From the NCBI GenBank assembly GCA_000818945.1, contig KN805389.1, positions 335,677 through 399,676 on the forward strand: a stretch of 64,000 bases of DNA. The letters run 5' to 3'. The translations under genes and the position numbers were made by a program. Under the pieces are notes generated by a model. It saw only the letters and a program-made list of their open reading frames with translations, made no database searches and was not told the origin of the DNA. This stretch comes from Schizochytrium sp. CCTCC M209059 (taxonomy: Eukaryota; Sar; Bigyra; Thraustochytrida; Thraustochytriidae). This document shows positions 20,800 to 29,550 of this stretch, one piece after another. Position 1 is the stretch's first letter. Each line of letters begins with the position of its first letter.

Positions 20800-22476
20800 A
20801 TGGCCTTCACCCCGCAAGGCGTCGCCAAGGGCTTCGGCATCTTTGTCGGCGTGCTCTTCTTTCTCTACTGGTTCCTCGTCGGCCTTGCCCTTCTCGGTGA
20901 TGGCTTCAAGGTCATTGCCGGCGAAGGCGCTGGTAGCCTCTTCAGCGCCGTCTCCAACCCTGTCGCTGGCCTCATGGTCGGTATTCTCGCCACCGTCCTC
21001 GTTCAGTCCTCGTCTACCACCACCTCTATCATTGTCGCCGCTGCTGGCGCTGGTGTCCTCAGCGTCTCGACCGGTATCCCCATGGTCTTTGGCGCCAACA
21101 TCGGTACCTCGGTGACCAACACGATCGTGTCGCTTGGCTTTGTCGGTGACAAGGAGCAGTACCGCCGCGGCTTCTCCGGTGCCACTGTTCACGACATGTT
21201 CAACTACATGAATGTGTGCCTGTGGCTGCCCCTCGAGGCCATCTCTTCGGCCATCAACGGTGGCAACGGTGGTGTCATGTTCCTCATCACCGAGGCCATC
21301 GCCAAGAGCTTTGAGGCCTGTGACGAGGCGACCTCGTCCTCTGGCTGTGAGGACTGGGAGGGTCCTCTCAAGATCATCACCTCGGCCATCTCGAAGAAGA
21401 TCATCTCCGTCGACAAGGACGTCATCAAGGATTTTGCCTACGGTGAGCCCGACATTGAGCTCTGCCAGGACTTTCTCTGCAGCACCGCTGACCTCACCTG
21501 CTCTACGCACAACTTTTCGCAAAAGCGCTGCGCCTCGAGCGGCCTCGCCGTCTTTAAGACCAACTGCGATGACACCTGGATCGACTCGGAGACGAACGAG
21601 ACTGTCAAGGCTTCCAAGAAGGCCAAGGCCAAGTTCGATTACTGCCGCATCAGCTCCGCGGGAGTGATTTCCGTGAACACGACCATCCTCGAGGCCGCCC
21701 GCGAGCACTACCACAGCTACAAGCTCAACAAGGCTGGTGCCTTCTATGATGCTGGCATGCAGGCCTCTGCTGGCTGGGTTACGCTCATTCTCTCGCTCGT
21801 CATGCTTATCGTCTCGCTCCTCGCCATGGTCAAGCTTCTCGGCATTGCCGTTCGCGGCGCCGCTGAGGAGGCTCTCCAGAAGGCCCTGAACATGAACGGC
21901 TACCTCGCCATCCTTGTCGGCTGCGGTGTGACCATGTTCGTGCAGTCATCCTCGATCACCACCTCGACTCTCACCCCGCTCGTCGCTATGGGCACGCTCA
22001 CGCTCGAGGGTATGCTCCCGCTCACGCTCGGTGCCAACCTGGGAACGACTCTTACGGGTATTCTGGCCTCGCTCGTCGGTGACAGCGCCAATGGCTTCCA
22101 GCTCGCCATGGCGCACGTGCTCTTCAACGTGTTTGGTGTGGTCATGTTCTACCCGATTCCCAGGGTCCGTCAGATTCCCATTGCGGCCGCTCGCCGTCTT
22201 GGTGACCTCGCTGCTCTCTTCAAGGCCTTCCCCATCTTTTACATCTTCGTGCTCTTCCTTGTGTACCCTGGCTTCTTCCTTGGCGTGAGCATTGGCATCA
22301 CCATGGGCGGCGGCGGTCTTGCCGGCGGCATCATTGGTCTCCTCTTCTTCATCCTCGCCCACGCCGGTATCTTCTTCTGGTACTGGCGCAAGGGTGGCCG
22401 CGAGTTCCTTAGCGAGAAGTTCGGCCGTGACGGAGAGGATGGCAAGGTTGACTCAATCAACCCGCTCGCTGTCTAA
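20800..22476 (+). CDS. SLC34-type Na+/phosphate cotransporter, copy 4
   Basis: This 558-residue protein starts at an ATG in strong context (AAGATGG). Gln-Ser-Ser-Ser motifs are at residues 69-72 and 382-385. The electrogenicity triplet reads Ser126, Ala128, Asp132, as in copy 3. The two membrane halves and the short tail ending Leu-Ala-Val are nearly identical in DNA to copy 3. The large loop (about residues 150-325) instead resembles copies 1 and 2, including Ile-Ile-Ser-Val-Asp-Lys-Asp and a Lys-Ala-Lys-Ala-Lys-Phe stretch. This mosaic pattern suggests gene conversion. A tetranucleotide-rich leader precedes the ATG. The predicted role is sodium-coupled phosphate uptake. Confidence 0.92.
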   Translation: MAFTPQGVAKGFGIFVGVLFFLYWFLVGLALLGDGFKVIAGEGAGSLFSAVSNPVAGLMVGILATVLVQSSSTTTSIIVAAAGAGVLSVSTGIPMVFGANIGTSVTNTIVSLGFVGDKEQYRRGFSGATVHDMFNYMNVCLWLPLEAISSAINGGNGGVMFLITEAIAKSFEACDEATSSSGCEDWEGPLKIITSAISKKIISVDKDVIKDFAYGEPDIELCQDFLCSTADLTCSTHNFSQKRCASSGLAVFKTNCDDTWIDSETNETVKASKKAKAKFDYCRISSAGVISVNTTILEAAREHYHSYKLNKAGAFYDAGMQASAGWVTLILSLVMLIVSLLAMVKLLGIAVRGAAEEALQKALNMNGYLAILVGCGVTMFVQSSSITTSTLTPLVAMGTLTLEGMLPLTLGANLGTTLTGILASLVGDSANGFQLAMAHVLFNVFGVVMFYPIPRVRQIPIAAARRLGDLAALFKAFPIFYIFVLFLVYPGFFLGVSIGITMGGGGLAGGIIGLLFFILAHAGIFFWYWRKGGREFLSEKFGRDGEDGKVDSINPLAV

Positions 22477-23333
22477 TCCTTTTTGTTGCTAAAGGCAAAA
22501 AGTATTGCGCAGCGTTCATCCGTCCTAGCCAAGTGTCGAGCCACTTTGTTTCCTCCCGGTTCGTCCTTCCCTGATTTCGTAGAGTCCTATTCTGAAGAAA
22601 AGAACAGCATCTGTCATTACTATTAAAGGTTTTTGTGTCATCATGAAAGCTGATTGTTTTCAATTTATGCTTGGCTTTGACCAACTCTTCTTTCTTGTCA
22701 ATGTCAAAGCTCATTCTTTCCAACACGTGCGTGCTTGTGACTAATCTTCTGTCCTGATCTAATTTGACATGTTTAGTACATGATCTTTTTATGCTCTGCA
22801 AAGCACCAACGTCATCCTGACCAATCGATCGACTCGCGAGCCTCCGCGGATCTTGTGCATCGCAACATTTATGTCCAACTCCGTCTGACGAACCATGACA
22901 TCCTTTTGCACAGAGATGCCAAGGTTCTGTGCAAAGACATGCCAACGTGCTCGTGACGCGCTCATCCCCCATCTCCCCCTTCTCTCCCTTCTTCCCCACT
23001 CCCGGTCTCCCTCTCTCCCTCCCCTCCCTCCCCCCCTCCTTTCCAGACTTGGACATTTTCTACCGAGGCAGGGCCCGCACCCAGCAGCGAAGCTTCCCGT
23101 TGAAGGGCGAGATCCTCCTCCCTTGTTGACAAGAGCGGGAGAAGCAAGCGAGCGCCCCGGCAGAGTAGATTGGAGAGGAGCTGCGTGCGAGCTGCCGTTG
23201 CCGCGTTGCGCCGCGCCCCCACGCCTGCACACGCCGAGGTAGCAGCCGCCGCCTGCGAGAAGCCGCTTTGCCGCTTCGTTGACGACGTGAAAGCAAAAGG
23301 AGAAGCAGACGCCGCATCCGATTGGCCAGCAAC
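22477..23333. other. Intergenic region upstream of PSMA7
   Basis: This spacer has an AT-richer part (22477-22800) that is probably the 3' UTR of transporter copy 4. A C/T-rich tract follows at about 22960-23045, then a GC-rich stretch that probably holds the proteasome promoter and leader. No gene is seen. Confidence 0.5.
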
Positions 23334-24429
23334 ATGTCTCGGTAAGTCTCTCGTCTTGTATTTTGCGCGGGCGGCGCGAGCACGACGCTGCACTACGCCA
23401 GGCGCGCAGATGATGAGCGTGCGGATCGGGACAAGAAGCGCAAGTCTGTTTAGATCGAAGCTGCGTGGATTGCTTCAAGCCTCGATCCGCGCGAGAGAGA
23501 AGAGGGACGAACACACGAACGGGCGCCAACAACCGTCGTCCGGTCCATCTTTTCTCTTGAAGTTTGAGCCTTGATGACCGCGGAAGCATTCGTGGCATGT
23601 TCAAGGCAATTTGAAATGGCATGTTATTATTGACAGCGCATCACTGACCAAATATGCTCGCGCGTTCACGTTGACGTAAAAATTTCACAGCTATGATCGC
23701 GCCCTGACCATCTTTTCACCGGATGGCCACCTCTTCCAGGTCGAGTACGCCATGGAGGCCGTCCGCAAGGGGGCTTCCGTTGTAGGCATTCGCGGCAAGG
23801 ACTGTGTCGTTCTTGGTGTCGAAAAGCACGCTGCTGCGAAACTTCAAGACACGCGAACAGTGCGCAAGATCGCTAAACTTGACAGCCACATTATGGTCGC
23901 CTTTGCCGGCCTCACTGCTGACGCTCGCGTTCTCGTGAACCGCGCTCGCGTCGAGGCCCAGAGCTACCGTCTCACCGTCGAAGATGCGCCGACCGTCGAG
24001 TACATTTCCCGTTGGATTGCTGGCGTGCAGCAAAAGTACACTCAGCGCGGTGGTGTGCGTCCCTTTGGCGTCTCCTCGCTCATTGCAGGCTTCGACCCGG
24101 ACGGTACGCCGCAGCTCTTCAAGGCTGAGCCCTCTGGTGTCTACTCCAAGTGGAAAGCAGCCACCACGGGCAAGGGAGAAAAGACCATCAAGGAGTACCT
24201 CGAGAGTGCATACGAGCCTGACCTCGAGGACGACGGCGCTGTAAAACTCGCGGTTCGTGCCCTTCTCGATGTCGTCGATGGTGGCGCAAAGAACATTGAG
24301 GTCGTTATTCTCACCGCCAATGCTCCGGCCGAGACTCTCTCTGAAGATCGCCTCAGTGATCTTGCCGAGGTCATTGAGCAGGAGAAGGAGGAGGAGGCCA
24401 AGAGGAAGAAGGAGGAGGCCCAGGGCTAA
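23334..24429 (+). CDS. PSMA7: 20S proteasome subunit alpha-4 (alpha type-7)
   Basis: This is a two-exon gene encoding 248 residues. Exon 1 contributes only 8 coding bases (23334-23341: Met, Ser and two bases of Arg3). The intron runs 23342-23690 with a GTAAGT donor and a CAG acceptor, and exon 2 runs 23691-24429. Splicing restores the conserved N terminus Met-Ser-Arg-Tyr-Asp-Arg-Ala, then Phe-Ser-Pro-Asp-Gly and Gln-Val-Glu-Tyr-Ala, the alpha-subunit signature that forms the gate of the 20S ring. The body follows alpha-4 closely, with a Gly-Leu-Thr-Ala-Asp-Ala-Arg stretch, Tyr-Thr-Gln and Arg-Pro-Phe-Gly. The C terminus is a Lys/Glu-rich helix, also typical of alpha-4. Alpha subunits carry no catalytic Thr. 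It acts in the proteasome core in nucleus and cytosol. Confidence 0.95.
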
Positions 24430-24935
24430 GTGCTATATATCTCTGCTTCTTGCCAAAATCTTTCCGATTTCTCTTCCCTTCACCCCAAACCCTTCTTTCT
24501 CACTTTTTCCTCCCAATCTCTCTCCACCCCACCCAACCCACGATGCCACATTTTTAGGTGCAGGTGATAGATCTTTCAGCAAATAATATCTGCCTGCAAT
24601 CTTTGAACACAACCATGACTCTTGGCACCCCTACCCGCGCTACCGCTCGTCCTTTATTTTTATTTTCCCCCTATAGAACTCGGGGCGTAGCGCACGCGCG
24701 ACTTGTCAAGCTCTCCGATTGATTGCTGGTTGCCACAATGTGACTGACCGTCTCACGAGTCAATCAATCATCATGAGCGCAACATTTTATAGACACACTG
24801 CTTTTGCGTTCCCGCGGCGGCAGTCGCACAAGTTAGAGGCGCGAGAGTTCTGACACCGCTCGCGGGAGATAAGCGCAGCAGGCGCGTCCCCCAGCACGTG
24901 CTCAGGTGCTCAAGCTCTGGAGAAAGTAGTGCTGC
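24430..24935. other. Intergenic region PSMA7 / NYN gene
   Basis: This 0.5-kb spacer has a C/T-rich probable 3' UTR in its first 120 bp. The remainder presumably contains the promoter of the next gene. No element is recognised. Confidence 0.45.
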
Positions 24936-27032
24936 ATGTCGGAAGTAGGCCTCCCGAACATCGACACGAGCCTCGCTTGGAGCGCGCCATGGGCTTCGGA
25001 CGAGGAAGAGGACGAGCTTGAGGGCGACTACGAACTTTGCGCGCACGAAAAAGACCACCCTGACCCAGGCAGTGATGACGCCGCTGCCGTGAAGAGCAAT
25101 GAAGGCGACGACGACGTTGACGACGAATCTGAAAGCGCTAGCAACGATGTGCATCGCGAACGCCACTCTCCCCAAATCAAAGAGGCGGCAAATGGACACT
25201 CTCTCCCTGGGGCACACGGTGAAGGCCCAGATTTTGACGAGCAAGCCTTGGAAGCGATTCGTCGTGATCTAAGTGAGAAAGCCAAAAGACTGCGACAGGA
25301 ACGAGCTCGACATCGTGCGGACAGTTTGCTTTCTCATTCCCATTCTCCGAAGCTGACACGTGACCGCGCTGGGGTTCATCATGAGGGGGATCTGGACCAT
25401 GAAGTGGACCAAGGTAATACTTCGATTGCGCAACTCCTCCGACGCTTTCGCAAGGAGGCTCCCGTGGCAAGGACGAAGCGTGCCGACATCACGAACCTAT
25501 TTTGGTGGAGCGACGTCAAGAAAACGCCGCAAGAATCCCCACGGGCATCTCGCATGACACTTTCGCAACAAGAGAACTCACAGAGTCCTCCTGCATTGAG
25601 AGGAAATCGTCGAAGCTCACCGAGGCTTCTCGACCCTCAAAGCTTGGAGATTCAGGCCAACGAGCCCAGCGTCGCCACGAGCGCAGCACAGACGTCTCCG
25701 TTGGAAATTGGAGATTGCAGTCTCTCATCTGAATCGCAATCACGGCGTACTCTCGGGCGTGGGTCCAGAAAAGAGGGAAATCGACGAAAACGTGTGCGTG
25801 TTCTCTGGGACATTGAAAATATACATGTTCCCCACAACCTCCCGGCATTTGAGGTCGCTCGCGCGCTTTCTCACAAAGCCGAAGAACTTGCCAAAGCGTT
25901 GTGGGGAAACGACGTGGATATCCACGCGGATGGGCCTTTGAGTCGTATCTTTTGCTTCTACGACCCCTTCAAAAAGACGCTTTCTCGGGTCGACCGCAAA
26001 GAGCTTGTCTCAGCCTTTGTGACACTTGTGGACATTGGTAAAGACAAGGCTGGAATGGCGGATCTTTTGATTGTGCAGGAGCTTAATATGATCATGCAAG
26101 ATTTTCCGGCCTCGGAGGTCCTCATCATTCTCGTTAGCGGCGACACGGACTTTGTCCCCGCCATTCGCAACGCAGCCTATCAGGGCTACAATGTCGCCTG
26201 TCTTGGCTCGTTTAAAGATGCGAAGAGCACCGCTTACCGTGTGTACCGCGAGTTTGCCTGGAAAGTACTCGACTGGGAGTCGATTCTGACCCATGTTCAG
26301 CCCACCGTGACAACCCCGAATGGGCCACGAGCGCGCTCTCGACCTCGCCGCAAGGCCCTAAAGCAATCAGCCCCGGACAATGGCAAGGAATCCTGCGCGG
26401 ATAACGCGCTATCTACGGTGACGCAGTCGCATGCGGGCGCTGACAAGAGCGAACAATGTGTTGTGCGTGGGAATGATCATGATGCGGATTCTGCAAGAAA
26501 GGTTGAAGGTGAAAAAATCCATGTCGCAGGTCCGCAAATGAAGAGCCCTTCTAAAAAAGGCTATCCCAAGCAGCGAGGTAATTCCAAGAAGTCGCCCACC
26601 GAAAAGGAGCATGATGCAGTCGAAGCGCTTGCCCTTTCGCCAACGCCGACAAGAAACAAAGCGAATGGCGAACCTCAAAAGCGACAGGTATCACTACAGG
26701 AAAGTCCTGTGACCGGGCCATTCACCGTAGAGGTTGGCTCGCAGACTCCCCAAGGCGAGATTGAGAACCATCGTCATGTTTCAAGTGATGCAGCGATTGC
26801 AGACGCTGCCTTGCAAACGGAAGAGGACACGGCACGTGGTGAGAGCGTTGCGCAACTACGAGCTGAGCTCTTGCAGAGGCTTCGCATGAAGCCTGCCGCT
26901 ACGTCTTCCAAGAAATGGATGAAAGATGAGCAAACAAGGGCGATGGAGTCCACTGTACTCGAGAACATCCGTGCGTTGCAACGCAAAGTCGAGCTTGAAA
27001 TTGAAAGTATCCGGGCAAGGCGTGATCGATGA
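24936..27032 (+). CDS. NYN-domain protein (PIN-like putative endoribonuclease)
   Basis: This 698-residue intronless gene has an acidic, disordered N terminus (residues 1-280). A NYN domain of the MARF1/limkain-b1 type occupies about residues 286-450. It begins with the strand motif Leu-Trp-Asp292-Ile-Glu-Asn295, continues through Met-Ala-Asp376 and reaches Ser-Gly-Asp403-Thr-Asp405-Phe. These acidic positions match the metal-binding residues of PIN/NYN nucleases, so catalysis is plausible. An insertion with Phe-Tyr-Asp-Pro-Phe precedes Asp376. The C-terminal 240 residues are basic and disordered, ending in an Arg/Glu-rich helix that may be a coiled coil. NYN proteins act in RNA cleavage and decay; the substrate here is unknown. 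No LOTUS or RRM domain is visible, so its full architecture differs from MARF1. Confidence 0.8.
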   Translation: MSEVGLPNIDTSLAWSAPWASDEEEDELEGDYELCAHEKDHPDPGSDDAAAVKSNEGDDDVDDESESASNDVHRERHSPQIKEAANGHSLPGAHGEGPDFDEQALEAIRRDLSEKAKRLRQERARHRADSLLSHSHSPKLTRDRAGVHHEGDLDHEVDQGNTSIAQLLRRFRKEAPVARTKRADITNLFWWSDVKKTPQESPRASRMTLSQQENSQSPPALRGNRRSSPRLLDPQSLEIQANEPSVATSAAQTSPLEIGDCSLSSESQSRRTLGRGSRKEGNRRKRVRVLWDIENIHVPHNLPAFEVARALSHKAEELAKALWGNDVDIHADGPLSRIFCFYDPFKKTLSRVDRKELVSAFVTLVDIGKDKAGMADLLIVQELNMIMQDFPASEVLIILVSGDTDFVPAIRNAAYQGYNVACLGSFKDAKSTAYRVYREFAWKVLDWESILTHVQPTVTTPNGPRARSRPRRKALKQSAPDNGKESCADNALSTVTQSHAGADKSEQCVVRGNDHDADSARKVEGEKIHVAGPQMKSPSKKGYPKQRGNSKKSPTEKEHDAVEALALSPTPTRNKANGEPQKRQVSLQESPVTGPFTVEVGSQTPQGEIENHRHVSSDAAIADAALQTEEDTARGESVAQLRAELLQRLRMKPAATSSKKWMKDEQTRAMESTVLENIRALQRKVELEIESIRARRDR

Positions 27033-27583
27033 CTCTGCTTTCGTTTCGAACACCGCGCAGGAAATTTATACTTTTGAACGCCACGCTAGAAACGAACACA
27101 CGACAAGTCATTAAACGAGTTGCACCTCGACAGGGCGGGCTAAGTGTTTTTGTACGCATTTAGTCTTTTAGATAAGTAGCAGGTGGTATTCTTTCTTTGA
27201 GAGAATCATCAAGTATCAGACGACGAAGAAAATAGAACTTCATCTAGCTCGCACCAAGAGGCTCGCTCTATTCCTCCGTTGCAGGCACGCTTGAAAGGTG
27301 AAATGGATGTCCTAAATGTTCGAGCAAAACCCCAAGATTTCGTCGGTGAGGTTGCCAGTCAATGCCGCCTGCAGTGCGCGCATGTTTTGATTCCTAACTC
27401 GAGAAATGCAATCCAAATCTAGGCAGAGACTCACCTCGCAATGGAGGACGGGAGTCACGTTGTGCCAATTATCACGTTGAAGGCATCAATCTCACATCTG
27501 CCCCCAGCTGTAGGCATACGATGGGGGAAAACAAATATTAATTGCTTTACTTATTTGCGTGTGTGTGTTTTGTGTAGAAAGAC
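27033..27583. other. Convergent intergenic region, NYN gene / lipase 1
   Basis: This 550-bp region lies between converging 3' ends. On the minus strand the lipase stop codon overlaps a GTAAGT donor-like string at about 27582-27587, and another donor-like GAGGTGAGT occurs near 27429-27437. An alternative spliced 3' end for the lipase transcript is therefore possible. No gene is seen. Confidence 0.4.
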
Positions 27584-28600
27584 TTACTTGTTGACGCGGT
27601 CCTCGATCCAGTTAAGGGCTTCGAGCATGGACTTGGACTCGTGACCAGGCTCATTGAAGAGCTCATGATAACACTCTGGATAGGAAACAAAGGTCTTGTC
27701 CTTGATCGTCGAGGCCTCATAAAAGCTCTTGCTGCCAGCATGCGAGCACATGCCGTCGGCGGTGCCGTGCATGAGCAGGTAAGGGATGGGAAAGTCCTTT
27801 TGGAACTCGGGGACCTCATTGGAGGCCTTGGCGAGCTCGGCGAGAAGACGGAAGCGAATGGGTCCCATGCCGATGAGTGGGTCCGAGACGTAGCGATCAA
27901 AGACGGCTGGGTCGTGGCAAAGCGTGGCAATATCCAATGGCGGTGCTTGCATTTTGGGGAGGTACGCCGAGATGACGGGGGCCAAGGAAGAAAAGCCTGG
28001 GGGCAAGTCCAGGGAGAGCGGAGGTGCCGAGAGGACGACGCCGTCAAAGAGACGCGGTGCCTCATTGACTGCATGAATCGAAATGAGCGAGCCCATACTG
28101 TGCCCAATAAGGAATATTTTTTTCACGGTCGGGTGCTTGCTCTTGGCCAGCTCGGCGAGCTGGTGCACGTCGTGGGTAAAGTCGATAAAGTGTTTGACGT
28201 GGGTCCGCGTGCCCTCGCTGCAGCCATGACCCTGGTGGTCCAGAGCGTAGACGGCGTAGCCTTTGGCGGCAAACATCAGTCCAAGCTTTTCGTAGCGGCC
28301 ACTGTGTTCGCCGAGTCCGTGTGAAAGAACAACGATGCCTTTGATGGCGGGCTGCGCCACTGGCGTGGGCAACCATCTGCGATAGAAGATGGCGAGCTTG
28401 TCCTTGTTGATAAAGTACTTCGAGGGGAACCAGTTCGAGTTGTCCGTGCGCTCGCTCCGCCGCTGCACGCTGTCGGGCAGCATACCTGGCGTGAACTCGT
28501 GCTCCTCGTCCATGGCGAACTTGACCCGCTGCCCAATCACGTACGCCGCCGCGGCCCCGAGCGCCGCCTTGGCCACGTACCGCACGTTCGGCGCGTCCAT
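27584..28600 (-). CDS. Monoacylglycerol lipase-like serine hydrolase (active copy)
   Basis: The protein has 338 residues from the ATG at 28600 (A at -3, G at +4). An upstream in-frame extension begins without ATG and is rejected. An Ala-rich hydrophobic stretch at about residues 10-25 may be a membrane anchor. The alpha/beta hydrolase core contains Ser-His-Gly-Leu-Gly-Glu-His (oxyanion region), Asp-His-Gln-Gly-His-Gly, and the nucleophile elbow Gly-His-Ser168-Met-Gly. The rest of the triad is Asp282 (His-Gly-Thr-Ala-Asp) and His312 (Cys-Tyr-His-Glu-Leu). Length and motif order fit monoacylglycerol lipase/lysophospholipase of the Hydrolase_4 family, which releases fatty acid from monoglycerides. 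It is head-to-head with its paralogue at 29551. The last Gly of the elbow is Ser here (Gly-x-Ser-x-Gly-Ser), which is tolerated because the pentapeptide itself is intact. Confidence 0.88.
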   Translation of the reverse strand: MDAPNVRYVAKAALGAAAAYVIGQRVKFAMDEEHEFTPGMLPDSVQRRSERTDNSNWFPSKYFINKDKLAIFYRRWLPTPVAQPAIKGIVVLSHGLGEHSGRYEKLGLMFAAKGYAVYALDHQGHGCSEGTRTHVKHFIDFTHDVHQLAELAKSKHPTVKKIFLIGHSMGSLISIHAVNEAPRLFDGVVLSAPPLSLDLPPGFSSLAPVISAYLPKMQAPPLDIATLCHDPAVFDRYVSDPLIGMGPIRFRLLAELAKASNEVPEFQKDFPIPYLLMHGTADGMCSHAGSKSFYEASTIKDKTFVSYPECYHELFNEPGHESKSMLEALNWIEDRVNK

Positions 28601-29550
28601 CGTCCCTTTCCTCGCCGCTCCGCTCTGCACTGCACTGCACTGCACGGCCGCTCGCTCGCTCGGGGTCTGTTGCTTTTCCTCCTGCACCTGCCGTTCAGAG
28701 CCTGTATCCAGCCCAGCCAGTCCAGTCTGAGCCTGGCCGCCAGGACGGACTTCGCCTCGCCTCGCCTCGCCTGCGTCTCTTCCCCGCTATCTTTTCTTTT
28801 CTCTCTCCTGCTGCGAGGCCGCCGCGCGCCGTCGCGGGTGCGGGCGCGGGCGCGAGGAGCTGGGAGGGGAAGAGGGAGGCCTTGCGCTTCTTGTCGGCCC
28901 TCGGGATGATCGATCGTGCGCGTGGTCGTGCGCCTTGGCGAGGGAGGGCCTCGAAGAAGGAGAAGATGAAGAAGAAGATGTGGAGAAGATGGAGATGGAG
29001 AAGATGGAGATGATGAAGAAGACTTGGTGACGCTGATGAGCATGAGCATGAGGATGATGATGGTGAAAATGATGATGATGAGGAGGAGGAGGAGGAGGAG
29101 GAGGAGAGGGAAAACACCGCCGCCGGAGCTGAGGACGCGAAGAAGTCACAGAGGACGGCTCCGAGGTAAGCAGCGAGCCCGTCGTCGGCGGCCTCGTCAT
29201 CGATGAAATGCTCGTGCGGGAGATGTCACATCGCGCGCGCAAGAACAGTAGCAAACCGGGCTCAATTGGGAATCCGGCGGCCGCAAGTCGAACAAAAAAC
29301 CGCCTCTGTTTGTTTGTACGTTTGCAGGTAGACGCTAGGTCTCGTGTACGTCGTACTATGTAGTACGTAGTTGTATGAAACCGGGCGCAGGCAGCAGCCG
29401 ACGCAGCAGAACTACTGCAGCCGCGCGCCCGAGCCGCGTTGCGAGCGGCGGTGAGGACGCGCAAGGCTTGCGAGGGAGCGAGAGCGCAGGGTGCTGATCG
29501 TGCGCGAGCGCTTGCGAGCGAGCGATTCTCCGGCGCGAACTCCGGCGGGG
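28601..29550. promoter_or_regulatory. Shared divergent region between lipase paralogues
   Basis: This 950-bp region separates the starts of two head-to-head lipase paralogues. It contains a GAT/GAG-rich purine tract at about 28965-29110 and otherwise GC-rich sequence. It must hold both promoters, and a bidirectional promoter is an inference from the arrangement. No other gene is supportable. Confidence 0.5.
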
